Below are positions 1-10,494 of a stretch of DNA of 64,000 nt, in pieces (position 1 is the first letter of the stretch; the number at the start of each line of letters is the position of its first letter). A program made the translations under genes and the position numbers. The notes below the pieces were generated by a model. That model saw only the letters and a program-made list of their open reading frames with translations, ran no database searches and was not told where the DNA came from. This DNA comes from Varanus komodoensis (taxonomy: Eukaryota > Chordata > Lepidosauria > Squamata > Varanidae). The stretch lies in contig NW_025335440.1 of assembly GCF_004798865.1 (NCBI RefSeq), positions 9,482,857-9,546,856 on the forward strand. Reading direction: 5' to 3'.

Positions 1-46
1 TTGGGGGTCCTCTTGGACGAGGTAGAAGGCATGCAAAGTGACCATT
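1..46 (+). repeat. LINE 3'-tail fragment (L2/CR1-like), first copy
   Basis: The block containing GGGGTCCTCTTGGACGAGG and then AAAGTGAC recurs in slightly different form at 299-345, where an AAATAAAT tail follows. The pattern (a short GC-rich segment, a spacer, an A-rich end) is that of reptile non-LTR retrotransposon 3' ends. The family is uncertain, and the element is cut by the window edge. Confidence 0.4.
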
Positions 47-47
47 A

Positions 48-86
48 GTCACTCCCCTCCACTCCCCTCCCCTCCCCTCCCCTCCT
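48..86. repeat. (CTCCC)n microsatellite
   Basis: Five-base CTCCC units are repeated with one interruption (CCACT). The block lies directly after the first LINE tail fragment. Confidence 0.85.
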
Positions 87-169
87 TGAGCCTTCCCAAG
101 ACAACAAAGACTCTCCTTTATTCCTTCCATACCTTTAATCTCTTTTAGCCTCCTACTGTGGCAATGCAT

Positions 170-352
170 TTTTAAACTGACCCGGCTTGTTTTATGCTGC
201 TCTCGTAGGGCTGTTTTAATGACCGCATTGATCAATTGCATTTGCCTTTGTCTCATTATTTTAATTGTATTTTTTGAAGGTTTTCATCTGGAAGTTCATT
301 TGGGGGTCCTCTGGGACAAGGTAGAAGTTCTGTAAAGTGACAAATAAATCAG
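170..352 (+). repeat. LINE 3' UTR and tail (L2/CR1-like), second copy
   Basis: A T-rich stretch with TTTTAATTGTATTTTT leads into the GGGGTCCTCTGGGAC block and ends AAATAAAT. This matches the build of reptile LINE 3' ends. The last 45 bp repeat the sequence at 1-46, so both are probably tails of one family. Confidence 0.45.
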
Positions 353-819
353 GTGAACACAACCATAGGAGCAGAGTTTTCTTCCTTCTCTGTTTTCTTC
401 TCTGCATGTTCCCTAAACCCATGGAGGCTACCTCAAGTGGAAATCTCTAACTCAGTATGGGAAGTGTTAATCCCGCCCCCCAACCCACCACACAAGCCAT
501 TATAGATTCCCCCCCCCCCACATTTGTGCAATAATTTACTTCATGATTTACTTCAGATACTCTAGGAGTGAGTCCTTCAGTGTCGTGTTATTTCAGTTGG
601 TCTTTAACAAGGTATGCCTTCTAATAGGTTTTGAATTTTGTTTCGGATTTTTCCTTCAGATGCCTACCTCCCATGCGTTTGGGGGTTTACCTTGGGCTTT
701 TCTCCTGAAGATTTTATCTCAGATTTTCCCATCTGTCTGGAGGAGAAACCTTTTCCTGTTAGCTAGAAGGCAGCTGAAACTTTGCAATAATTTACTCTCT
801 CGCTGAATACAGGGCGAGC
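353..819. other. No recognisable feature
   Basis: This is unique-looking sequence with a short C run near 510. An open frame of 87 codons at 543-806 has no recognisable motif and no splice context I trust. Confidence 0.4.
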
Positions 820-975
820 TGAGCCTGTGGCTGGAAAAATATGCAGATTAACTATGAGGAAGACCTTCTTAACCATAAGAGAGGGGTAGCAGATGCCTCC
901 TTCTTTGGAGGTCTTCAAAGGCAGGCAGAAAGCAGACCTGTTGGGAATCCTTTAGGCCCAGGATATGCTGCTGTG
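820..975 (+). repeat. CR1 LINE 3'-end fragment, diverged
   Basis: The text CTTCTTTGGAGGTCTTCAAA followed about 20 bp later by GACCTGTTGGGAATCC follows the CR1 pattern that encodes the ORF2 C-terminus and 3' UTR (serine-leucine-glutamate-valine-phenylalanine-lysine, then 'rLdg'). The octamer tail is not visible, so the fragment is truncated and old. Confidence 0.5.
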
Positions 976-2338
976 GGATGTGAGGCCAGACTGAATAGCC
1001 CTTGGCCCTTCTCCATGTGTATGAATGGAAGCTCCTGCCATAAGACAAATCCTAATAGCTGGAAGCTGCCCTGGGAGATCCACTTCAGGGCCTCTGAGAA
1101 TGCAGAGTTCAAATCCCGCAACCTTGTCTGGAGAGATTGTCAGCCTGAGATTCCCTGGTGTCAGGTTCTCCCTCCTCTTGCTGGAAGGCGATGGGGAATA
1201 CATCTAGGATGTCCACAGCACCCCCTCCCTCGCGCTCGCTCAAAAGCACTTTGAACGAGGTAGGTGTGAAATGTTCTCAGCAAGGCCTTTCCTAGTTCAT
1301 GCAGCGGCAGCGGCAGCACAGCGTTGTCCGGATGGAGCGGGGAGAGAGACAGACCTTAGAATAGCGCCTGGCAAGGATTTAGAACATCCTGTTACCCTCT
1401 TGGCAAGCAGTCACTGACTCTGCAGATTTTTTTTCCATCTCAGGACTCCGCAGGGAGGGAGGCTGGGTTGTGTTACAGAGGTGACCCACTCTTTCTGTAC
1501 ATGCCCCTGCAAAGATACGGAGCTGCCAGGAGTGACTCTGGCCCAGTTACTGAACGCAAAGCTGGTGGTGGTGGCGAAGAGGAGGACTCACAAGAAGAAA
1601 ACCCCCTGGGTGGCAGCTGCCCATTGATACGTTGCATCAAAGAGGTCAGAGGCGGAAAAGCCCTTTCCACGCCAGCTGCAGCTGCAGTTCTTGTGCACAC
1701 AGAGCCGGTAAGGCTCTGGGCTGCCACCGGCCTCCCTCCTTACGGTTCTGCGACTGCAGAGCAGAGGTGGGCTGGGGGACAGCCCTTCAAATGCAGGACT
1801 GTCTTGTGGCAGGTCTCCAAAACCGAGGACTGTCCTTCGTAAAGGAGGACTCCAGGCTACCCTCTAAACGCCCATCCTCACGGTCCAACGGGCAAGCTCC
1901 GGGTTTTGATGGTCCCTCAGGGACATTGCTCATCCTGCGCCTGTGTTTCTTTTCCTCCTCCTCCTCATAGGCAGGTCCTAATACCTAGAAAGGTTTGGCA
2001 GATAGCCAAACTATTTGTGGAGGGGGGTGTGCAACTGAAGCCTGAGGACAGCCTTTGCACAGCTGGTAGGTTGCCCCCCAGCCATAAATCTGGCAAGCTG
2101 GTAGAATGAGGAGGGGCAAAGGAGCAGAGGAAACGAGAGGACCAGGCACCGATTCTCAGGAAGGGCCTGGGGGCTCAGGAGGCAGGATGCTGCAGAAGAA
2201 GCCACGCCTATGGCCCCGGAGGGCAGGTGATGCCAAGCAGGGTGGCCAGGTCCCCTCCTTTACGGAGGACAGTGCTCTGTTGGGAGGAGTGCGCACCTGG
2301 AAGAGGTAGCCAGTCCAAGACTGGTTTAAAGACTCATA
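976..2338. other. No recognisable gene; unique-looking sequence
   Basis: Several overlapping open frames exist on both strands (124, 112 and 84 codons near 1470-1970). None shows a domain, and they shadow each other. Short GGAGGAC/GTCC motifs recur at about 1795-1850 and 2255-2285 and may be traces of an old dispersed repeat. Confidence 0.4.
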
Positions 2339-2339
2339 A

Positions 2340-2697
2340 GGGACTGCAGGTGGCGCAGTGGTTTAAACCGCTGTGCTGCTGGGCTGGTTGATCGAAAGGT
2401 CACCGGTTCGAATCTGCACAACGGGGCGAGTTCCCATTGCTCCGTCCCAGCTCCTGCCAACCTTGCAGCTCAAAAGCATGCAAATGCAAGTAGATAAAAA
2501 GGTACCACTTTGGTGGGCAGGTAACAGCGTCCCATGCACTTCGGTGTTTAGTCATGCCGGCCATAAGACCACGGAGACTGTCTGCAGACAAACGCTGGCT
2601 CCCTCGGCTGGGAAACGGAGATGAGCACCGCCCCCTAGAGTCAGGCATGACTGGACTTAACATCAAGGGGAAACCTTTACCTTTACCTTTAACCTTT
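2340..2697 (+). repeat. Sauria SINE (tRNA-derived, BovB-tailed), nearly full length
   Basis: This is a SINE of the squamate Sauria family. The tRNA-like head carries an A box TGGCGCAGTGG (2351-2361) and a perfect B box GGTTCGAATC (2405-2414), the internal RNA polymerase III promoter. The body holds the family landmarks AAAAGCATGCAAATG and CATGCCGGCCATAAGACC. The 3' part ends in GACTGGACTTAACATC and an (ACCTTT)n tail, the end that the family shares with BovB LINEs. TTTAAAGA lies both just upstream (about 2322) and just after the tail, a possible imperfect target-site duplication. It is the most diagnostic element for a squamate genome here. Confidence 0.95.
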
Positions 2698-2743
2698 AAA
2701 GAGAGAAAAGTGGAAGCCTTGAAATTGCCTGTCCACCCTTCCA

Positions 2744-2783
2744 ATGGAACAGGTGACCCTGCCAAAGAGGTCACCTGTTCCAT
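2744..2783. repeat. Perfect 15-bp inverted repeat with 10-bp loop
   Basis: ATGGAACAGGTGACC (2744-2758) is followed after ten bases by its exact reverse complement (2769-2783). Each arm carries the E-box hexamer CAGGTG/CACCTG. It could be the core of a small foldback element or simply a hairpin. I recognise no family. Confidence 0.85.
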
Positions 2784-4083
2784 CTTTCCTATGGCCAGAT
2801 GTCGTTTGAAATGATAGCAATTCTTTTGCACCTTTTCGCCCCCTTTTGTGCAGGTGTGCAAGTTGCCACCCTAATGGAAAGAAATGTGGAAGGATGACAA
2901 ATCCCAGAGACCGGACATATGAATCCAAAATGAGCAGCAGACACCTTGGAATGAGGCTTCTAGTCAGTTCATACCTTCATCGTGCCTCATCTGTTTGCTT
3001 AATGGTCCTTGTTGTTTCCTTCTGCTCATCTTTCTTTCCGTAGCGCGAGGTGCAGTTCGACCTTTGAGAGTGAGAAATCGGGAGAAAACGAGAGGCAGAG
3101 CTTATCCTCTTGCTTGGTGATTCCCCTGATCTCAGCCGTTTCCAAGGCGTTGGTTTTGTCAAGCACTAAATTAAAAATAGGTTGGACCTATCCTAACTAG
3201 GCTGGGATGGGGAAGAAATTCATTCCATTCACATTTTAATGCAAACTTGCCTAATTCCACACTTTTGAACTTCTATTTGAACTGAAACTGTTAGCCTTTG
3301 AAATTCACCCTTCTTTGAATTTTCCAATGAAGTTTTCTAATAAAGCAAATGCTTACAAAATCCCACAGGAGGGGAAATAACATTCAAACTGCGTTATATT
3401 AGGGCAATGACTTGCCAAAAAAACATGTATAATGCAGAATAATCCATGCAAAAATGTGTGCGTTCAGAGGAAGAGAGAACAAACTATTTTCATGCAAACT
3501 TCAAAAAAGAAACACAAAATTGCAATGAACTGAACTTAAAACTGGAGAAATTATGAAGGTCTGAGATGAACTGAACTTGGGCCTGGAAAAAAATAGGAAC
3601 CAAAGGAAGCTATGAAACATTTGTCAGTGTTTAACTATTACCTTTCACCACACCCCTTCTGGAAGTCATTTCACTTTCCAAGGTCTACAGTTTTGGCTAG
3701 TTCTGACAGCCATGGAGACTTCTGCGACAGAAGAAACGCTTTGAACATGCATGGAAGCCTACCATGACAATATGAGGTCCTGATGATCAATGGCATTGTG
3801 GTAGCGCATGTGCTTTTTGGCTGAAAGTACATGATGCACACTCAGAGCATGGAGGCTTCCAGGTAGATTCATCAATACCCATTGCACTGTAGCAGTGGAT
3901 TTCAGGAAGTTCTTTCCCTGTTCTGGTGGCTCCACCTTGGGAAGAGCTACAGATGCACTGCAGTTGAGGTCTCACAAGGCATGAAGCATGCGCATCACAT
4001 CTCCCCCCATAACCACAAAGAGCCCAAATATTTAGGCAGCTGTGTGGATCCTTACCAGCCAACCTATTCTAGCAGTTTTCACC
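2784..4083. other. No recognisable gene; AT-rich, possibly old repeat
   Basis: The stretch at 3180-3600 is AT-rich, with repeated TGCAAAC and ATGCAAA motifs. It resembles decayed reptile low-complexity repeat DNA, but no family can be assigned. The rest is unique-looking. Confidence 0.35.
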
Positions 4084-4290
4084 TCCACCAGGAGCCCAGA
4101 GCTGTTTTTATTCAAACAATATTTTAACAATGTTTAATATTTATAGGTTTTAATTGTGCAGCCGGGGTGTTTCTGGGTTTTAACTGTATTTGTATTATAT
4201 TTATTTATTTGTGTGAGTTGTCCCGAGGCTATATAGCAAGGGGACGGCATACAAAAACTTTCAATGAATAAATAATAAATAAAATAAATT
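4084..4290 (+). repeat. L2 LINE 3' end
   Basis: It starts with CACCAGGAGCCC and TTTTTATTCAAAC, which correspond to CACCAGGGGAAGACC and TTTTTATTCAAAC in the better copy at 17480-17860. It ends with the terminal block GTCCCGAGGC...GGGGACGGCATAC and an AATAAATAAATAAA tail. The hairpin arms are eroded, so it is an older copy. Confidence 0.8.
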
Positions 4291-4334
4291 ACCAATTTAT
4301 TTGTTGGATCATCTTTATAAAACTCTCTTACGTA

Positions 4335-4665
4335 TATTTATTAAAATTTTCCTGCTCTGCCCTTTGGCCAAATAGGACCCCCCCCCACACACACACACAC
4401 AGTGCTTAATGATATAAAACCAACAATAAAAGTATTTGCAAGACTAAAACAAGCTTAAACTGCAAGGACAGAAAACTACACAACCCTCAACAGACCATGA
4501 AAATTGATAATTCAGAGCCACACGCCCCAGGCTCAGAAATTAGACCAGAATTCATTTATACCTGAAGCCTTGTTGAAAGAGCCAAGTTTTTGCTGCCTGC
4601 CCAAAAGTTATGAGAAAAGGGGCATGGGACATTCTCTAGAAAAAGCCCTGAAATAATTATCTAAA
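4335..4665 (-). repeat. Non-LTR LINE 3' tail (L2-like)
   Basis: Read on the minus strand it ends in a degenerate terminal block and a TTTATTAAAATTTT-like tail at 4335-4355. The UTR-like body has AAAACCAACAATAAAA spacing (plus strand), typical of reversed reptile L2-type 3' UTRs. No coding part is left. Confidence 0.5.
4378..4401. repeat. C-run followed by (AC)n
   Basis: A run of nine Cs passes into eight AC units. It lies inside the minus-strand LINE tail. Confidence 0.9.
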
Positions 4666-5251
4666 ATGATAACAATTTTGAAGTGTTGAACAGAGAGGGC
4701 TGGTGGATATTAAAAGCTATGCTCTGTTCCAGAACAGCTGAGACCTGTGGGCATGTACTTTGTAGAATCACGTGGCCAGGCATTTTCCAAAACCCAAAGT
4801 TTACTTGCTACAATGCCCTTGCTTGGAGCAAAACACTCAAGAAGGCCATGTTCTTCACCCAAGGACACGTTGTGCAAACCTTCTCCCTTGTATGCCTATA
4901 TAAATGCTTCTTTAGTCTAATGGGACTCCTGAAACCCCTAAATAATCCTTGCGAATCCTGGAGCCAGGTGGGCCTTTCCACCACGCTTCACTTTGATCAG
5001 GGAGCAGCCATTTTAAGAGACAAAGTGGCATTTGTCAAAATGGCCTGACCCGGAGTTCACCAGTCGCGGGGAGTGAATTACGAAGCAACCCTCAGTGGTT
5101 CTGTTGGCTTTTCAGTGCGACAGCCCAGCTACGAGACCAAATGGCAGCTGTTCTGACAATAAAGTGGGTTTATTTCTTGCTTCAGGTGAGTTACTTTGGT
5201 TAAATTGCTGCTCATCCTAAATCTTCATCTCTACCTCTGTCCACCCCCCAG
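4666..5251. other. No recognisable feature
   Basis: It contains an open frame of 121 codons (4683-5048, plus) with no motif known to me and no repeat similarity I can name. I do not call it a gene. Confidence 0.35.
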
Positions 5252-5288
5252 GCACGCACACACGCACGCACACAAACACACACACACT
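5252..5288. repeat. (CA)n-rich microsatellite
   Basis: CA units interrupted by CG and AA steps. Confidence 0.85.
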
Positions 5289-5289
5289 C

Positions 5290-5480
5290 TTTCTCTGGAA
5301 CTAAAGTGGTCTTTAATCAATTAGATCTTCTTTCCCTCCCTTGTCTGATAAAACTTTTTAGGGTGTTAGTGAGATAAAATGCCTGATTAAATGTTTAAAG
5401 GAGTTAATATTTAACCTGAAGGCCAAATGATTAATTGACCTTAAAGATGTTTGCATAATCCCCAGGGAGAGGAAGAAGGA
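5290..5480. promoter_or_regulatory. Candidate conserved non-coding element (homeodomain-motif cluster)
   Basis: This repeat-free, AT-rich block packs several homeodomain-type cores: TTAATCAATTAG near 5314, TGATTAAAT near 5380, GTTAATATTTAAC near 5403 and ATGATTAATTGACC near 5428. Such clusters are common in vertebrate developmental enhancers. The assignment is inference from motif content only, with no conservation data. Confidence 0.3.
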
Positions 5481-5602
5481 GTGCAGCGAAGAGCAAAAGC
5501 CCTCCTTCCCTTCCCACCTTCTTTGGTATGGTTTTGGAGATGCAGCTGGTTACCTTCTGGTGCCAGCCTCTGCACTCACTTTGGCTGGTGAGTTTTCTGT
5601 GC

Positions 5603-7070
5603 TTTATTTCTTTATCTATCTTTATATTTTTCTATTTATTGCATTTCTGTACATTGCCCATCGAGTGAAACTGTTTGGGTGGTTTACAAGACAAACTGCA
5701 GACCCATAAAGTACAATAGCGTAACAAAGTATCATAGAAAGCCACAAGTTTAAAACAGAATAACACCGAAGGAGGGACCAAGTTAAAGCCCAGTAGCCAG
5801 TGCAAAGAACTGAAAATGCACTGACATTAAATGCACTGAAAAGGCCACACTGAAAGTACCAGGTGAGCCTCTCTGGGGTGAGTGTTGCACAACAGTCAAT
5901 CATTTCATCTCACTTGACGGGGTCACCTGGAGAAGACAATGATCTTAGGCTCTGGGTAGCTATATATGCAAGGAGATGACCTTTCAGATAACCTGGAACC
6001 TAGAGAATTGCAAGTAAAACCCATGCTATGAATTTGGCCCAGAAATTGGCCGGCATCCAATGGTATAATGCAATCCTATCGTCCACTCCGCATGAACAGT
6101 TTGCACTTTTGGACTGGCTGAATTTGCCAGACCAGTTTCAAAAGCAGCCCCTCACAGCGTGCCATGCAGTGATGCAAAGGCACGTTAGCAGAGCACTGGC
6201 CACTGATGCTGAGCTGTCTCTGCCCAGATCTGAGTGCGGTGGCTATATTAGAGCAAGCTGATAAGAGGTGCCCTTTGCGGCCACCTGTGCTTGCAATAAC
6301 CACGAGCACCCCCAAAGGACAAACCTGATCCAAGAGCATCCCCAAAGAACAACTGGAGTGCACTTCCCTCTAGAATTGCTTGTGCATCACCAAACCAGGA
6401 AGCCGGGTGGCCCGTCATCAGGACCTCGGCCTGGTCTGGACTGTGTCTCTGTTTACTGGCCCTTCTTCAGTCCATTGCCACACAGGGGCACTGGCTCAGA
6501 ATGCCTACGGCCTCACCAGGATTTGACAAAAAGGGGATCTGGGTGTCATCTGCTTGTTGAAGACCCCTCAGCCCACATCTCCGGAAAATCTCTCCCAGGA
6601 GTTTCACGTCTATAGCTTCATTCTGGAAGACTGGGCTGAGCATGAGAGGAAGCCTGTGGATTCCTGGGGAGGTGGATCCTGATAGAGTTCGTCCCACTCC
6701 ATGGCATCGCTTCAGCACCCCATTCTGGTATTGTCCATCCAAGTTGGAGTGGAACCCCTACGGCGCATAATCTCTCAGAACAAAGGCTGGGCAACCAGCA
6801 GACTTCTTCCACAACTAAAGCTGCTGCAGGAGACGCAGAAGAGGGATGCAGTGAGCATCCCTGCCAGGTCCCACCTGAAAGGGCAACGCTCTCTCTGGAC
6901 CAGCCAGCCACCCTACATGAGACAGAGCGAAGCCGTCAGCTCCAGCAGCAAAGATTGGGAGGTGGCAGCAGTGTCCTGGCCTAAGCCACTCAGAGCATCT
7001 TCTGCTTTGCGGTTGTTGGGAGGTGCTGCCCAATAGGTCTGCGGAAAGTTTAATTCGCCTGTCCAATCCG
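5603..7070 (-). repeat. L2 LINE, 3' half including part of ORF2 reverse transcriptase, decayed
   Basis: On the minus strand the tail (TTTATT-rich, about 5603-5640) follows a terminal block whose complement reads like CTGCCCA...GGGC. The frame at 6467-6742 carries residues matching the L2 reverse-transcriptase region: LSPVFQN, GLRGLQQADDTQIPF, then SNPGEAVGILSQC. The ADDTQ is the motif C aspartate pair. L2 consensus has tyrosine before ADD, while here it is glutamine. The distance from this motif to the tail (about 960 bp) fits one element with a normal C-terminus. Several frame breaks exist, so it is a dead copy. Confidence 0.75.
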
Positions 7071-7839
7071 ATTTTGGGAAGTGTCGTCTTGCCTTTAGCC
7101 CCAGGCTACACCATACCTTGGCCTGGACCAGTCCTGGTTAAAGCAACTGGAAGTCTTAGGCTAGGAGACCTTGGGAAGCCCAAATTTAATAGCATCCAAT
7201 CATGAGTAACAAAACCTCGTCCTCTGCTTTATCTGCCTAATGCAAGTAGAACATTGCTGAAATATTAGCATTGATAAAAATATTGTTTATGCATTTATAA
7301 CCTTTAATGAAGACATTCACGCAGAACATTCACAGGGGAATCATAGCTATGTTATAACATTATATACAAAGTCAGAACGTTTCTTTTGAGCTCTTTTGGA
7401 TGCAAACTTACCAATTGTATCATTAAAATCAGTAAGTCACAGTTCATCATTTTCTGTGCAGAGAATGCTTAGATCAGACAACCAGTTTTGGGACATTGTT
7501 GACTGTAGTGCTTTAGTCTAGAGAATGATATTTTGCCTAGATATGCCCCTAATTTTTATTGTTAGAAATGAAATAAAATTAATGCTAATAGCCCACCTTA
7601 GATTATGGGCTGCAGCCTGCTCCGCACATATGTAAATCCAACACTGGTCTGGACCAAGTCTCTCTGTCTTTCCCCCCTTTCTCTGTGCCACAAATCTCTA
7701 TGCAGGGAATTGCTGCTCCCACCTTTCTGCCAACTAAGAGGGATTCAGTGGTGTAAGAGCAGCTGCTGACCATCCAGGATCAGTTTGAATCCTCTTGTGC
7801 ACAAGGCCAGTACCAGCTTGCCAAAGACTTTAGGTTCAC
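7071..7839. other. No recognisable feature; AT-rich part 7200-7620
   Basis: No repeat family is recognised, though old LINE debris is possible. No open frame of interest. Confidence 0.35.
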
Positions 7840-8794
7840 CTTCTCCTTAACAATTTGCTAGTTGTGGAGAATATTTGCTTTATGGATGTGCAGAGAGAAT
7901 TCAGACGTTGGGTCTTCCAACCTACAGAACAGTCCAGAGCAGTCCATCAGCAAAGGCACCCAACAGGGCTTCTCTTTCGACGATTCCTTACAGCAGGTTG
8001 CAGAATCTCCACAGGGCACTGATTGTTTGGTGTTTTTCCAACACTTGCATGAATTTCCCAGCACAAAAGATTGGAATGTTTTTCCTCGCTGATGATTTTT
8101 ATTGCTCTTTTTCTGAACTGTGCTGTGGATTGATGCAACTGATAAATGTCTTTGGTAATTTGTCTGGTTATTCAATTAATGGGTCAAAATCTGAATGGAT
8201 GCTGATTGGAGAGCCCATATCTTGCTGTGTATTAGACTGGTAATTTCACTGGTACCCAGGTATTATAACTTATCTTGGAATATTTAAGCTTAATTTGTAT
8301 AAACTGATTAATGAGATTTCTTGGGATTTAGAAAGATATCTTTAAAGTCGAGTTTGTAGGGTAAGATAAATGCACAAAAAAATACCTCACCTTGTTCATG
8401 TTATACCTGAGATTTTGTTATCTGTATCTGGCAAATATTTTCAAAACATCAGTGTTTCATTTGGTAATTTATTTGGGAGATCCTTTGTACCACGATTATC
8501 TCTGCAAACAGTACACCCTCCAATTAAAGAGGTTGGATTACGTTTTCCAGTTCTTGTTTTACACCATCTGGCTTGTTTGCTTACTCGAATCAGCAGCTGA
8601 GTCTTCCGCCTTGGCCGAATTTGGAACGTTCTTGCCTGGTTCTTAATGAATAGTATCACGATCTAGACGCACAGGAACATACAGGGTTCCTCACACAGTT
8701 CCTACAGTTAGGAATATGTGGAGTATCTTGTCATATCAATGACACTTGGTTCTTTTTTCTTATGCTCAATTGATTTTATGGGGCAATCCAGACC
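7840..8794 (+). repeat. L1 LINE ORF2 remnant, 5' piece
   Basis: Frames in this block show L1 reverse-transcriptase residues in order. KGTQQGFS (from RGTRQGCPLSP) comes first, then LADDFYC (the [F/Y]ADD catalytic motif), then VFGNLSGYSINGSKSE (the L1 'F...SGlkiN..KSe' stretch). An LGI-like strand and an L1-type spacer follow. Multiple stops and frame changes show an old copy. The element continues beyond the L2 at 8795-9515. Confidence 0.8.
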
Positions 8795-9515
8795 CATAAA
8801 CGTTAAGTTTGAATTACTGTAATACACTCGACCCAGAGCTGCCTTTGAAAAAGGTCCAGAGACGTCAAGTGATTCAAAATAGGGCAGCAAGCTGTTAATG
8901 GAGACTGGCTCAAACCGGTCCTCTTTCATATCTGGTGTGGGAAGATACCACACCAGTCCTCTTTCAGCTGCACTGTTTGCCAGGGGAAGTCCAAGCCCAG
9001 TTCAAAGTGCTTGTTTTGACATTTGAAGCCCTAAAGGGTTTGGGGCCAGACTATCTGAAGGGACTCCCTGCCCCATATGCACCTTCCCAGGCCCTGCGGG
9101 CATCTTCTGAGGTCCTTCTCAGGGAGCCCCTCCAAATGAGGTCGAGGGGGTTGCTCCCAGGAGAAGGGCCTCTTTGGAGGTGCCCCTCTATTATGGACCT
9201 GTTCCCCGAAGAGGTGCACTCAGGGCCTATTCTTTATTCCTTTTAGTGCCAGGTAAAATCCATTTTATTTGACCAGCATTTTAATGGTTAACTTTTATTC
9301 TCAACTTTAATATTGTATTTTATCCTCTATTGCTACTGTACCTCTGGACCAATTTGATTGCGGTTGCTGTGGGCCTATTGTCATCATTTTACTGGTGTTA
9401 TTGTTTTATTGCTTGATTATTACATATTGTTCTTGTTTCTTGTTAACTTTGCAAACTGCCTGGAGAGCTTTTTGGCTATTGGGCGATATTGAAATGAAAT
9501 GAAATGAATAAATAA
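8795..9515 (+). repeat. L2 LINE 3' end inserted in the L1
   Basis: One reading frame from about 8803 gives LNYCNTLDPELPLKKVQ, IQNRAAS, TPVLFQLHCLP, QAQFKVLVLTFEALKGLGPDYL. This is the L2 ORF2 C-terminal signature (LDYCNALY...VQNAAARLL...LHWLPV..R..FK.L...yKAL.G..P.YL). One stop codon interrupts it. The 3' UTR ends in a terminal block near 9455-9490 (CTGCC...TTGGGCG) and an AATAAATAAA tail. The L1 on both sides shows that this L2 is the later arrival. Confidence 0.85.
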
Positions 9516-10165
9516 AAGGTTTTGTGTTGGACATGCATGTTCAGGACGTTTTTCAACCTTGGACCATTTGGTGGGTGCCAATGATGAGTTTAGCGATTTG
9601 CATTCCTTTATGACAGATCTGACCATCCAGCTATGGCTAAATAGCGATACTGACAATTGCAGCATTTGCTAGCCTTAGGTTTGGCCTGGATATTTTTCTG
9701 GTACCAGAGACTCTGTCATTATTGAGACTGGTCAGGCAAAGTGCCCCTAATCCCTGTGTATAAATACTTGCTATTTGTGAACAGATACGATATAAAGGCT
9801 CTTCAGCAGGAAAGGCACAGGGAATTGGATCGTCTTGTTCTGCATATGAGTTGCATTGCCACATTGGCACCTGTATCTTTGGAATCTGGGCATTTTTCTT
9901 GGCACTGCAGTGTTTTCCCCCTCTCTAATTCAGCTAAATGCTGGTGATAGCCAAACGCTAAATGCTAATGCTTCTTTTAAACATATGTTTTGACAAAGTC
10001 CACTCATTCATTCTTGTTGGGAGAAGGTAATCGCACTGCTAAATTTTGTACTGGAACAGTCTTTAATATCTGCAGATGTACATTTCATTTTGTGTTATTC
10101 ATATGTTTCATGGATATTAACAAACAGTTGGTGTAAATGGATTCTCTCCACCCTCTTGATAAATT
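9516..10165 (+). repeat. L1 LINE ORF2 remnant, 3' piece
   Basis: A frame near 9983-10075 reads FKHMF, a stop, QSPLIHSCWEKVIALLNF. It matches the L1 ORF2 C-terminal zinc-knuckle region (L.HmFWeCP.iq.FWekv). Its position after the L2 fits the continuation of the L1 at 7840-8794. The 3' limit is uncertain. Confidence 0.65.
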
Positions 10166-10494
10166 AAGTAGAAGATCTCCCAGCCCACCCTTTGGGGTGC
10201 TTTGCTACACCCTCCCTGTTAAAGGAGCTCTTTAAACTAGCAAAGAGAAAAGAGGAGTTTCTGACAAACAGCATGGTCCCTCTTTCCTTCATCCATGGGA
10301 TGTCTGAAGGGGAATATTGCAAAGAGACTAATTGTGCAATTCCATCACTACTGCTTCTTGTGTATCTCATTAACAGCTTGCTACGCTTTCAAATCAGTCC
10401 TTTTCCTCCCTTCATTGATCAAAGATGATCTTCCCAGCTCCTGCCTTTGGGCCATCCTGTTCAATTGCTTCCCCTCATTTGTTCATCCCTAGAA
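10166..10494. other. No recognisable feature
   Basis: Unique-looking sequence between the L1 and CR1 remnants. Confidence 0.35.

Noticed and set aside
2351-2414. Possible tRNA gene from clear A and B boxes
   Set aside because: The boxes belong to the tRNA-derived head of the Sauria SINE. No cloverleaf or anticodon arm is preserved and the body is SINE sequence.
2670-2697. (ACCTTT)n as a possible telomere-like repeat
   Set aside because: It is the normal tail of the Sauria SINE, and vertebrate telomere repeats are TTAGGG.
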